Notes: generated by a model from the sequence alone, not told the origin. A DNA stretch of 36,637 nucleotides from Oscillospiraceae bacterium (GCA_016281125.1 JAEEIA010000075.1:1-36637), one strand, 5' to 3'. Shown: positions 22,860 through 30,400, counted from the stretch's first letter. Numbers and translations: made by a program.

Positions 22860-24017
22860 ATGATCCGAAGAATTGCGGCGGCAGCGGCAGCTGTACTGAT
22901 CTGTACGGTGCCGGTGCTGCGAGTATCCGCAGATGTGCCGGAGGTTTCCGCAAAGGCGTATGTCCTCATGGACGCGCAGACCGGGCAGGTTGTCTGCGGG
23001 AATCACGCAGAGGAAAAGCGCCCGATGGCCAGCACGACCAAAATCATGACCGCGCTGCTGACGCTGGAAAGCGGCGCGCTCGATATGCCGTTCACCGTAG
23101 ACAGCGAGGCGATCCGCACAGAGGGCTCGTCCATGGGCTTGCAGGAGGGCGACACCGTGACCAAGCGCGTGCTCTGCGCCGGGATGCTGCTGCCCTCCGG
23201 CAATGACGCTGCCAATGCGGCGGCTGTTGCAGTTGCCGGAAATATTCCCGCCTTTCTGGAGCAGATGAACCGCAGAGCGGCCGAAATCGGCATGACGCAC
23301 ACCTGCTTTGCCACGCCCTCCGGACTGGACGCGGAGGGACACGGCGCTTCTGCGCATGATATGGCGCTGCTCGCGCGTGAGGCGCTCCGGAATGACGATT
23401 TTGCAGCGATTTGCTGTCAGCAGCATATGCGGGTTTGCTTCGGTGCGCCGCCCTTTCTGCGCACGCTGACGAATACCAACAAGCTACTTTCGATGGATGA
23501 GCGCGTGATCGGCGTCAAGACCGGCTTCACCGATGATGCCGGGCGCTGTCTGGTCAGTGCGGCCGAGCAGGACGGCAGGCGGCTGATCTGCGTGACGCTC
23601 TTTGATCCGAATGACTGGGCAGATCATCAGGCGCTGTTTGACTACGGCTTTGCCTCCGCGATGCCCTGTACGCTGCCGCTGCCTGAACTGCCGGAGGTGC
23701 CTGTGGAGGGCGGGGAATCCGACGCGCTGCGGGTGTATCTCCGGGAGCCGCTGACACTGACGGCCTGGCGCGGCATTCCGCCGGAATACACCGTGCAGAT
23801 CCTGCTGCCGCCCTTTCTGACGGCGCCGGTCAGGAAGGGCGAACCGGTCGGAAGCGTGCTGTACAGAAGCGGTCAGACGGAGATTGCAAGGCTGCCGCTC
23901 TGTGCTGCTGCGGAGATTGCACAGACGCCGCAGGAGCCGCCGGAACAAAATATGATTCTGCGTATAAAAAGGGCATTGTTTAAGGTGTTTTTCAATTACC
24001 CGCGGTATACCCGTTAG
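22860..24017 (+). CDS. dacF: D-alanyl-D-alanine carboxypeptidase (DacF/PBP5-like)
   Basis: A 385-aa exported peptidase S11 enzyme that trims the terminal D-Ala from peptidoglycan stem peptides. It has a signal peptide at about 1-24, then the catalytic motifs STTK at 58-61, SGN at 113-115 and KTG at 220-222. A PBP5-C-like beta domain follows, then a C-terminal amphipathic helix (LRIKRALFKVFF) for membrane attachment. The start is set by AGGGGGG; a longer in-frame extension runs through the upstream hairpins and is rejected. In sporulating clostridia such enzymes shape vegetative or spore wall peptidoglycan. It appears monocistronic; no sigma-F or sigma-G promoter was identified with confidence. 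Confidence 0.93.
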   Translation: MIRRIAAAAAAVLICTVPVLRVSADVPEVSAKAYVLMDAQTGQVVCGNHAEEKRPMASTTKIMTALLTLESGALDMPFTVDSEAIRTEGSSMGLQEGDTVTKRVLCAGMLLPSGNDAANAAAVAVAGNIPAFLEQMNRRAAEIGMTHTCFATPSGLDAEGHGASAHDMALLAREALRNDDFAAICCQQHMRVCFGAPPFLRTLTNTNKLLSMDERVIGVKTGFTDDAGRCLVSAAEQDGRRLICVTLFDPNDWADHQALFDYGFASAMPCTLPLPELPEVPVEGGESDALRVYLREPLTLTAWRGIPPEYTVQILLPPFLTAPVRKGEPVGSVLYRSGQTEIARLPLCAAAEIAQTPQEPPEQNMILRIKRALFKVFFNYPRYTR

Positions 24018-24087
24018 CAGTTTATACAACTATCTAAGCGGAAACTTGGATACAATGCTGATTTTCTCCGAAATTTGCATTTTCCTC

Positions 24088-24116
24088 TTGACGGATTTAT
24101 ACAAATCTGTTATAAT
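24088..24116 (+). promoter_or_regulatory. Sigma-A promoter of the CHAP gene leader
   Basis: TTGACG, a 17-base spacer and consensus TATAAT begin a leader of about 235 bases before the CHAP gene. Confidence 0.87.
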
Positions 24117-24123
24117 ACAATCA

Positions 24124-24202
24124 AGGTAAGCAAAGCTACGGCATCCATCCTTTCCTCCATAAATTGATTTATCATTGCTTGCCTGTGAAAAGATAAATCA
24201 AT
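24124..24202 (+). ncRNA. Possible pseudoknotted leader RNA
   Basis: Starting at the expected transcription start, AGGTAAGCAA (24124-24133) can pair with TTGCTTGCCT (24175-24184), 10 bp with one G-T. ATTGATTTATC (24163-24173), inside that loop, pairs perfectly with GATAAATCAAT (24192-24202), 11 bp. The two helices interleave, as in an H-type pseudoknot, with a 1-base junction and a 7-base GTGAAAA crossing loop. A long hairpin follows at 24226-24265. The arrangement resembles a riboswitch/expression platform or a small RNA. I could not match it to a known class. Confidence 0.45.
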
Positions 24203-24225
24203 CGCCCTCTCGAATTTACCCGTAA

Positions 24226-24265
24226 ACAAAGAAGCCTTCTCACCGTGATGAGAAGGCTTCTTTGT
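24226..24265 (+). terminator. Long hairpin in the CHAP leader, terminator-like
   Basis: ACAAAGAAGCCTTCTCA and its perfect 17-base complement enclose a 6-base loop. The T residues are inside the stem (CTTCTTTGTGT) rather than after it, so it may be a weak or regulated terminator about 95 bases before the CHAP gene. Confidence 0.55.
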
Positions 24266-24358
24266 GTCCAGCCGGAAGTACAATGCGTTTCTATTGACTG
24301 TGCAGCCATGCTGTGCTGTCATTGCTGCAAACAGAAACGGACGTTTTTTGAGGTGTAT

Positions 24359-24883
24359 ATGGAAAAAGCAACAAGAAAAAAACTGGCCGAAGTTGCAAGG
24401 GATATGGCGCAGCTCCCGTTTCACGGGGATGTTGACGGGACGGCGTCCAATCTTGCGCCGATCGTGCGGCTGTATCCGACATGGAGCATCCGGGAAGCTG
24501 ACGGGTTATGGTGTGCCGCATTTGTGTATTATTGCTGTACGGAAGCCGGATTCGGAATCCCGTACAGACCCGCGGAATGTAAAACCTGTCATCTGGCAGC
24601 ATGCTTTGGCTGGGAGGAATTTGCCGCAGGCGATCCGCGGATCGGATACCATAAAGGCACAGAAAACTATGTGCCGGAAGCAGGCGATATTGTCCTCTAT
24701 GACAGGGTATTCGAGAACAGAGCGCACGACCATATCGGAATCGTTCTCGAGAAACGGGAACACACGATCCTTGTTGCAGAAGGAAATGTGAACAACATTT
24801 CCGGAATCATCGAGCGGCCAATCGACGGCCATATTCGTGCGTATATCAGAATCCCGGACGGGTATCAGTACGGAAACGGGTGA
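24359..24883 (+). CDS. CHAP-domain amidase/endopeptidase-like protein
   Basis: A 174-aa protein that is almost entirely a CHAP (NlpC/P60-like) domain. The catalytic Cys is Cys52 in DGLWCAAFVYYCC, the His is His125 in HDHIGIVLEK, and a polar third residue follows in VAEGNVNN near 140-145. Such domains cut peptidoglycan stem peptides or crosslinks. There is no signal peptide, which is unusual for a wall hydrolase; it may act inside the forespore or mother cell, be released by lysis, or act on another substrate. The start at 24359 follows GAGGTG. The frame extends upstream through the leader hairpin, but that part has no ribosome binding site. A structured leader precedes it. Confidence 0.85.
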   Translation: MEKATRKKLAEVARDMAQLPFHGDVDGTASNLAPIVRLYPTWSIREADGLWCAAFVYYCCTEAGFGIPYRPAECKTCHLAACFGWEEFAAGDPRIGYHKGTENYVPEAGDIVLYDRVFENRAHDHIGIVLEKREHTILVAEGNVNNISGIIERPIDGHIRAYIRIPDGYQYGNG

Positions 24884-24921
24884 CAAATTCTGATTTCGCT
24901 CAGCAGCCGAATCAATGCAAT

Positions 24922-24951
24922 GCCCCTGCGCGTTGCAACGTACGCAGGGGC
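24922..24951 (+). terminator. Hairpin after the CHAP gene
   Basis: GCCCCTGCG and CGCAGGGGC form a perfect 9-bp outer stem, with a CGTTGCAACG palindrome inside. Only AAATCTTCT follows, so the terminator is weak. It resembles the hairpins near 22646 and 22766. Confidence 0.55.
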
Positions 24952-25054
24952 AAATCTTCTGTACGGGTATCTGTCTTTCATAACGGCGGCGCTGCCGGTA
25001 CTCAAAAATCCGATCAGAATGAAAGTGATGTATTTGCTTCATTTTTTATATTAT

Positions 25055-25127
25055 GGGATTCCAAAGGGACTATGTCCCTTTGGCGGGTTTGGGCAGCGCC
25101 CGTTCTCAATCATCGCGCAGCGATACC
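25055..25127. repeat. Dispersed hairpin repeat, copy D
   Basis: Begins GGGATTCCAAAGGGACTATG like copy C, has a GGGCAGCGCCC hairpin, and ends ATCATCGCGCAGCGATACC, the inverted form of the left end of copies A and B. Preceded by TATTTGCTTCATTTTT, partly shared with the flank of other copies. Confidence 0.8.
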
Positions 25128-25148
25128 TTGTTCCGCCTGTGCGCACGC

Positions 25149-25177
25149 TTGACATCGGCATAGCACTGTGATATAAT
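25149..25177 (+). promoter_or_regulatory. Sigma-A promoter of mntP
   Basis: TTGACA, a 17-base spacer and TATAAT sit 34 bases before mntP. The leader is too short for a yybP-ykoY manganese riboswitch. Confidence 0.9.
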
Positions 25178-25211
25178 AATAAAACACGCACTTTTCGGGG
25201 GGATATACAGC

Positions 25212-25799
25212 ATGACACTCGTTTTTATTCTGAACAGCATTCTGCTCGGTGCCGGACTGGCGATGGATGCGTTCACGGTTTCGCTGGCAAACGGACTGAA
25301 TGCGCCAAGCATCAGGCTGCCGGGTGCTGCGCGGATCGCGGGCGTGTTCGCAGCATTTCAGGCAGCCATGCCGCTGCTCGGCTGGGTCTGCGTTCATACG
25401 GTCGCACAGCATTTCAAAACATTTGAAAAGATGATCCCGTGGATTGCGCTGATTCTGCTTGCGGCAATCGGCGGCAAAATGGTGCTGGAGGGACTGCGCT
25501 CCAAGGCAGCACCGGAATCCGGCAGAGTGGCCGGGCTCGGACTGGGCGCGCTGCTGCTCCAGGGCATTGCGACGTCCATTGATGCGCTGTCCGTCGGCTT
25601 CACGATTGCGGACTATGACGTCTGGCTCGCGCTTGCAGCGGCACTGATCATCGGCGCAGTGACCTTTGTGATCTGCATGGCGGGTATTTTCATCGGCCGG
25701 AAATTCGGCATGAAGCTCGCCGGAAAGGCAACGGTGCTCGGCGGCCTGCTGCTCATCGGCATCGGACTGGAAATCTTCATCTCACACATGATCGGATAA
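25212..25799 (+). CDS. mntP: Manganese efflux pump MntP
   Basis: A 195-aa, six-TM exporter of the MntP (YebN, formerly DUF204) family that expels Mn2+ from the cytoplasm. The internal repeat hallmarks are visible: GLAMDAFTVSLANG (about 15-28) and ATSIDALSVGFT (about 121-132), each with the conserved Asp in a membrane segment. The length is normal. The start follows GGGGGGATA. The next gene begins 12 bases after its stop and is probably co-transcribed. No manganese riboswitch is visible; control may come from a protein such as MntR, but no operator was recognised. Confidence 0.95.
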   Translation: MTLVFILNSILLGAGLAMDAFTVSLANGLNAPSIRLPGAARIAGVFAAFQAAMPLLGWVCVHTVAQHFKTFEKMIPWIALILLAAIGGKMVLEGLRSKAAPESGRVAGLGLGALLLQGIATSIDALSVGFTIADYDVWLALAAALIIGAVTFVICMAGIFIGRKFGMKLAGKATVLGGLLLIGIGLEIFISHMIG

Positions 25800-25811
25800 G
25801 GAGTCATCGCA

Positions 25812-26438
25812 ATGGAACAGGAAACGAAAAAGAAAACCGCAGCAGAGGTGCGGAAGGAAGAATGTGAACGGATCAGATCGGAGCTGGAACAGCAGGGCTA
25901 TCGCTGTGAAAATGCGACGATTTCGATTTTGAAAGCAAACCTCATGGTGTTTGCGACATCGGTGCCGGTCTGCGTGTTTTTTGCTGTGATTTACGCGCTT
26001 GCGAACGGCGGGTACGGCAGACTGTCAGAGGCAAATGGCTGGGCGCTGTTCCCGGTTCTTGTGCTGCTTTCGATTCCGGTGCATGAGCTGCTGCACGGCC
26101 TCGGCTGGCTGCCGTCATGCAAAAACGGCTGGAAAAGCATCCGGTTCGGCATGATGTGGTCATCGCTGACGCCGTACTGCAACTGCAAGGAGCCGATGGG
26201 CGTGAAGAACTATTATCTCGGCCTGCTGACGCCCTTTACGGTGCTTGGTCTGCTGCCGTCGGCTGCTGCGATCCCGGCGGGCAGCATGACAATGCTGGCG
26301 TTCGGGCTGATGAATATTCTGTTTGCGGGCGGCGATCTGACGATTGCGCTTGTCATCCGGAAGTACATCGGAAAGCAGGCTGTGCTGCTCGATCATCCGA
26401 GTGAATGCGGCAGTCTGGCGTTTATCAGGGAAACATAA
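25812..26438 (+). CDS. DUF3267-type membrane zincin-like protein
   Basis: A 208-aa membrane protein with an N-terminal charged coil (about 1-30), TM1 (about 44-64), TM2 holding HELLHGLGW at 91-99 and two or three further hydrophobic segments. The HExxH motif and layout match DUF3267 putative zincin peptidases, related to site-2-type or M50-like membrane proteases. A possible third ligand is Asp in FAGGDLTIAL near 176. The start follows AAGGAGTC. It is downstream of mntP in the same operon; whether it is linked to metal homeostasis is not known. Its stop is 1 base from dispersed repeat E. Confidence 0.88.
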   Translation: MEQETKKKTAAEVRKEECERIRSELEQQGYRCENATISILKANLMVFATSVPVCVFFAVIYALANGGYGRLSEANGWALFPVLVLLSIPVHELLHGLGWLPSCKNGWKSIRFGMMWSSLTPYCNCKEPMGVKNYYLGLLTPFTVLGLLPSAAAIPAGSMTMLAFGLMNILFAGGDLTIALVIRKYIGKQAVLLDHPSECGSLAFIRET

Positions 26439-26439
26439 C

Positions 26440-26500
26440 GGTATCTCCGATGGATTATAAATGGGGCCCCGCCAAAGGGACATTGTCCCATTGGAATCCC
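26440..26500. repeat. Dispersed hairpin repeat, copy E (inverted orientation)
   Basis: Begins GGTATCTCCGATGGATT and ends CCATTGGAATCCC, the reverse complement of copy C with a shortened GGGGCCCC middle. It starts 1 base after the DUF3267 gene stop and faces copy F. Confidence 0.8.
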
Positions 26501-26657
26501 GAAATAAAAATGAAACAAGCGCTGTACCAAACGGTCGGCGCTTATTTTTCACCCAAATAAAAGTATTCGGCTGCACCAGGCATATCGACAGCCTGATCAC
26601 AGGAATAGAATCCCTTGATATAAAAACGAAGCAAATACGTTCTATTACATCAAAATA

Positions 26658-26731
26658 GGATTCTTAAGGGCTGGCAGCCCTTAAGCGGGGGGTGGGGGCA
26701 ACGCCTCCATTATCAATCCATCAGAGATACC
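26658..26731. repeat. Dispersed hairpin repeat, copy F
   Basis: GGATTCTTAAGGG with its hairpin partner (as in copy A), a GGGGGCAACGCCTCC stem and the ATCAGAGATACC end. With copy E it bounds a 292-bp unit with inverted termini. Confidence 0.8.
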
Positions 26732-26748
26732 GCTTTCTACACAAACTG

Positions 26749-26779
26749 AAACAGGCAGTTCAAAGCGAACTGCCTGTTT
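26749..26779 (-). terminator. Terminator of the pseudokinase gene
   Basis: On the minus strand AAACAGGCAGTTC, loop GCTTT and GAACTGCCTGTTT form a perfect 13-bp stem, followed by CAGTTTGTG. It is identical in the transcribed strand to the pheST terminator stem and loop. Confidence 0.75.
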
Positions 26780-26863
26780 TGTCTGTTATTTCATCGGCTG
26801 ACTGCACATCAGCACTGCCGCAGCGCAATCCGGTTCAGCCCGGTGCGCTTCACGGCGCTGCGC

Positions 26864-29344
26864 CTAGCCGTCAGCCGGAGGATCCCCGCCGTTGGAAGGC
26901 GGCGGATTGACCGGTGCATCGGTCGTCGGAGACGGCGGTGCAGGCGGGTCGGACACTACCGGCTGCTGTACCGGCGGATCTGTCACAGGTGCCGGCGGGT
27001 TCGTTGCAGGCGGAAGCGTGGCCGGCGGATCGGTCTGCTGCGTCGCAGGCGGCGCGGTCTGCTGCTGACCCGCAGTGGTCTTGGCCTCAGAATAGGTCGT
27101 CTTTGCGGTGGTCTTGGTTGTCTTGGTGGTCTTCTTTCCGTTGTTGGAGGTCGTAAAGACGCTGCCGTTCGCAACGGTATCGTAGACCGGGTTATATGCG
27201 TAATAGACGATGATATCGTAATCGTCAAGCGCGTCCACAAGCGTGCCGACATCCGGCTCCACGCTGCAAACATAGCCGTTCTGGTAGGCGAAATTCACCG
27301 TGGATCTGTAAATCACGTTCTGCACCTTGCCGTACTTGGAAATCGTCGTAACAACATCATTGCCGATCTGCGGCGTGTTCGGTGTGGTACCTGCAGTCAC
27401 GCTGCCGGTGCCCATATTGTTGTTGCCGCCGCCGTCAATCGCCTTGGAAAGCCCCATTTCCTCGAGCTTCTTGCAGTAGGATTGCAGACGCAGACCCTTG
27501 AAGGGCGGAATCGTAATGATCGAAGAGCCGAGGCTGACCTTGACCTTCATGGTCGAGCCGCTTTTGACGGCCTCGCCCTTTTCAAACTCCTGCCAGAAGA
27601 TCTGATCCTTGGCGAGATGCTCATTGAACTCAAATTCCGCCTCCAGAACCAGCATATTGTCTTTGGCAAGCTCGTCCTTCTTGATCTGATAGTTCATGCC
27701 GATCAGATTCGGCACCTCAAAGTCCTTATTATGTTCGTCAGAGTCGCTGCTCTCCGTCGGAATCGCCTCCGTATAGGAGCTTTCCTGCGAATTTTCCGCG
27801 ACGCCCTGCGTATTAAGCCGCAGGATCTTGGTCAGCGCAACGACGACGATCGTAACGATCGCAATGAACAGGAACGCAATCAGCAGCGGTGTGCGGATGC
27901 GCTCAAAGACCGTCAGCTCATTGTTCTTTGCATTGTATCTGCCGCGTGCTGCGGAGGAAGGCCGTCTGCCGTTCTGCGGGCGTCCCTGCGTATGGGAGCG
28001 CTGTGCCGCGGAGCGGTTTGCGCCGGAGCGTCCCGCTGCGCTGCTTCTCTGCTGCGGACTGCGGTGCTGGCCGTTCGGATTCGGTCTGTGCTGCCCGTTC
28101 GCCGGACGCTTCTGACCGTTTCCGCTGTGCTGCGGTCTTGCGCCGCTGCCCTGCCCTGCCGGACGGCGATGCTGCCCGGTATGACCGCTGTGCGTGCTGT
28201 GCTGGCCGGTATGGCCGCTGTGCGCGCTCTGCTGGCCGGTGTGCCCCGACTGTGTGCTGTGCTGGCCGGTATGCCCGGTGCGGCTGTCGGCGTTGCGGCT
28301 GCCGTAGGACTGATGCGCCTTGAAAACGGCGGTCGCCTCCTTATCGGGTGCGCCTGCAGGCAGATCGGATACCCTGGACTGCTCCGGGAGCTCCTCCTCG
28401 AACAGCAGTGCAACAAGATCAGCTATGGTGCGGATTCTCGCATTGCTGTCGAGCTTCAAGCCCTGCATGATGCCGTCTGAAACATTCTCCGGCACCTGCG
28501 GATTCAGCTCGGTCGGCGGCACGAGAATATCATAATCCTGACGGGAAATCGCGTCGGTTGCTCTGCATCCGGTCAGAATACGGTAGAGCACGGCGCAGAT
28601 GCCGTAGACATCCGTCCATGTCCCCTGCTGCCGGTCTGCAAAATACTGCTCCGGTGCGGCATAGCCGTCAAACAGCTCCGCATCGAGCTCGGTATCATTT
28701 GTCCGGACAGCGGAGATGCTGAATCCGAGCAGCTTCAGTTCGCCCTTATCCGTGACAAAAATCGTTTCCGGACTGAGTCCTCTGTGCAGCACGCCTGCAT
28801 TATGGAGCAGGCTGAGTGTCGTAAACAGCGGCGGGAAGATTCTGCGGACGGTGTTCCAGCTGAGCTCACCGGCATTCTCCTTGAGATAGTCGAGCAGCGT
28901 ACCGCCCTCCAGATACTCATACACCGCATAGGTGGTATTGTTCTCCGCGAACATATCCAGCGCAGGGTTCAGGTGGCTGAGGGTTCTGAGCCGTGCAAGG
29001 GCCTTGTTCAGCTCGGTATATTCCGCCATCAGTGCCTTGTACTGCGCAAGGCGGTCGTACTTGACATTGACGGCTGCACTGTTCGGAACACGGCTGCAAA
29101 GCCGCTCCGGAAAATACTCGCGGATCAGAACCTTACATTCCACAGAGGTATCAAAACCGATATAGGTCACGCCCTCGCCGTTCGCGCTCAGCACCCTGCC
29201 GACAAGGAACCGTTCACGGAGCTTCGTTCCGGGTTTGAGATAATTCGCCAGAGAGGTCGTATTCTGATCATATCCGCAATGCGCACAAACGCTGTCACTG
29301 CCGAGGGGCTCCATGCAGCCGTAGCAGAGATTGAGATCGCTCAT
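26864..29344 (-). CDS. Zinc-ribbon/PASTA protein kinase homologue, probable pseudokinase
   Basis: An 826-aa protein. It has a zinc ribbon with Cys7, 10, 20 and 23; a kinase-like domain at about 40-315; a Gln/His/Arg/Ser-rich linker at about 350-470; one TM at about 485-507; PASTA-like repeats outside from about 540; and a Pro/Thr-rich C-terminal tail. The kinase domain keeps EYFPER, YEYLEGGTL and AAPEQY. However, the VAIK Lys is Arg75, HRD is HRG (187-189), the catalytic Asn is Thr194 and DFG is GFS (207-209). It is therefore probably inactive as a kinase and may sense muropeptides or scaffold wall proteins. The start follows AAGGAG; it has its own promoter and terminator. Confidence 0.9.
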   Translation of the reverse strand: MSDLNLCYGCMEPLGSDSVCAHCGYDQNTTSLANYLKPGTKLRERFLVGRVLSANGEGVTYIGFDTSVECKVLIREYFPERLCSRVPNSAAVNVKYDRLAQYKALMAEYTELNKALARLRTLSHLNPALDMFAENNTTYAVYEYLEGGTLLDYLKENAGELSWNTVRRIFPPLFTTLSLLHNAGVLHRGLSPETIFVTDKGELKLLGFSISAVRTNDTELDAELFDGYAAPEQYFADRQQGTWTDVYGICAVLYRILTGCRATDAISRQDYDILVPPTELNPQVPENVSDGIMQGLKLDSNARIRTIADLVALLFEEELPEQSRVSDLPAGAPDKEATAVFKAHQSYGSRNADSRTGHTGQHSTQSGHTGQQSAHSGHTGQHSTHSGHTGQHRRPAGQGSGARPQHSGNGQKRPANGQHRPNPNGQHRSPQQRSSAAGRSGANRSAAQRSHTQGRPQNGRRPSSAARGRYNAKNNELTVFERIRTPLLIAFLFIAIVTIVVVALTKILRLNTQGVAENSQESSYTEAIPTESSDSDEHNKDFEVPNLIGMNYQIKKDELAKDNMLVLEAEFEFNEHLAKDQIFWQEFEKGEAVKSGSTMKVKVSLGSSIITIPPFKGLRLQSYCKKLEEMGLSKAIDGGGNNNMGTGSVTAGTTPNTPQIGNDVVTTISKYGKVQNVIYRSTVNFAYQNGYVCSVEPDVGTLVDALDDYDIIVYYAYNPVYDTVANGSVFTTSNNGKKTTKTTKTTAKTTYSEAKTTAGQQQTAPPATQQTDPPATLPPATNPPAPVTDPPVQQPVVSDPPAPPSPTTDAPVNPPPSNGGDPPADG
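28171..28280. repeat. In-frame 30-bp tandem repeat in the pseudokinase linker
   Basis: About 3.7 units of 30 bp encoding a 10-residue SGHTGQHST(H/Q) period at residues about 356-391. Such His/Gln/Gly repeats are disordered and can vary in copy number. Confidence 0.85.
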
Positions 29345-29422
29345 TGCATTAACTCCTTCCGTCCCGCACGGCGAACCGGGGGATGCCGCCGTACAGACTT
29401 TTTTGCTGAATAATCACTTTAC

Positions 29423-29451
29423 ATTTTAGCAGGAATCCGGCGTTCTGTCAA
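29423..29451 (-). promoter_or_regulatory. Sigma-A promoter of the pseudokinase gene
   Basis: On the minus strand TTGACA, a 17-base spacer and TAAAAT lie 79 bases before the start codon. Confidence 0.85.
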
Positions 29452-29564
29452 TGATTTTCTTTTCATTGCACCGATTTGCTGTCAAATTGTATCTTTTTTG
29501 TAACGATTTCCGGTGAAATCGACGAAAGCCCGCCGTTTTCGTCGGCGGCTCCGTTTGGGAGCAC

Positions 29565-30362
29565 TCAGGTTTCCGGGCTCGCCAGCAGCGAACCGATATA
29601 GTTTTTGCGCGTATCCTCGATTTTGGTCAGCGCACCGTTCTCATCCCAGATGCCGGTGATGACATAGGCGGCGACATCGCCGGACTCCTTGTCCTCATAG
29701 CAGTAGCGGTATTCGCGCAGAATGTTCTTGCCCTGCAAATACTGGATGCGGTAGGGTTTCAGCCCGAGTTCCTCCTCGGCTGCCTCGACGGTCGCACCGA
29801 GGCTGACGCGCTTCGGATCGTTGTAGGACTTGCGCTCCGTGCCGAAGATATTGTCCTCCAGCACCTCGTAGTTATAGTAAGTGACGTTCGTCAGCTCCTC
29901 CGCATTCGTGTTGCAGAAAATCGCCCACTGCGGCAGTCTGACGCCCTCAATGCGGCAGCTCTTCTTGCTTTCCGCAATCGCCTGATAGGAGGAGAACAGA
30001 TTTTTCAGTGTGGGATAGCTCGATTCGCTCGAGAGATCGACCTTGGCAGCCTTGGATGCGGAATCCAGCGGCAGACCGATCCGCTCAGAGAGCTTCTCGG
30101 CATAGCGCGCGCCGTCATTGCGCAGACGGCTGATGAAGATAAACAGGAACAGCGCAAGCCCGAGCACCAGCGCAGCTGCAATGAGAATCAGAATCCGCTT
30201 GGCGCTGCGTTTTCCGCCGTTCTTCTTTTTTCCGGATCTGCCGCGCTTCGGCGGATCCTGCTCCGCGACCTCAAAGGGATTGTTCGGCTCCGTGCGGTCA
30301 GCCAGACCTTCATTGAAGTAATTTTCCATCGAGAACTCGCCCGTTGCATCCTTGCCTGCCAT
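29565..30362 (-). CDS. Membrane-anchored hypothetical protein upstream of the pseudokinase
   Basis: A 265-aa single-pass protein. It has a cytosolic tail of about 55 residues with an acidic/Pro part and a Lys/Arg-rich end (KRGRSGKKKNGGKRSAKR), TM at about 56-78, then an extracytoplasmic region of about 185 residues with Tyr/Asn-rich strands. The start at 30362 is chosen because AAAGGATG is 6-8 bases before it and too close to an earlier ATG. It is 38 bases after the PLP enzyme gene and belongs to that operon. The next gene, the PASTA pseudokinase, has the same inside-TM-outside layout, so the two might act together at the envelope. I recognise no family. Confidence 0.75.
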   Translation of the reverse strand: MAGKDATGEFSMENYFNEGLADRTEPNNPFEVAEQDPPKRGRSGKKKNGGKRSAKRILILIAAALVLGLALFLFIFISRLRNDGARYAEKLSERIGLPLDSASKAAKVDLSSESSYPTLKNLFSSYQAIAESKKSCRIEGVRLPQWAIFCNTNAEELTNVTYYNYEVLEDNIFGTERKSYNDPKRVSLGATVEAAEEELGLKPYRIQYLQGKNILREYRYCYEDKESGDVAAYVITGIWDENGALTKIEDTRKNYIGSLLASPET

Positions 30363-30400
30363 GGTAAACATCCTTTCCCCTTTATATTTCCGAAAAACCG

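Noticed and set aside
24124-24202. c-di-GMP-I (GEMM) or ydaO riboswitch
   Set aside because: GCAAAGC is present, but the GEMM tetraloop helix, its partner strand and the ydaO consensus are absent.
24088-24883. Type III toxin-antitoxin system (pseudoknot RNA plus toxin)
   Set aside because: The downstream protein is a CHAP hydrolase, not a ToxN/AbiQ-type RNase, and the RNA unit is not tandemly repeated.
25178-25211. yybP-ykoY manganese riboswitch before mntP
   Set aside because: Only about 30 bases separate the -10 box from the start codon, too short for that structure.
28171-28280. CRISPR array
   Set aside because: The 30-bp repeats are contiguous, in frame and degenerate, with no spacers; they encode a protein repeat.
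26843-28480. 545-codon open frame on the + strand
   Set aside because: Antisense to the PASTA pseudokinase; the Arg/Ala/Val low-complexity product mirrors the linker and Pro-rich tail of the real gene.
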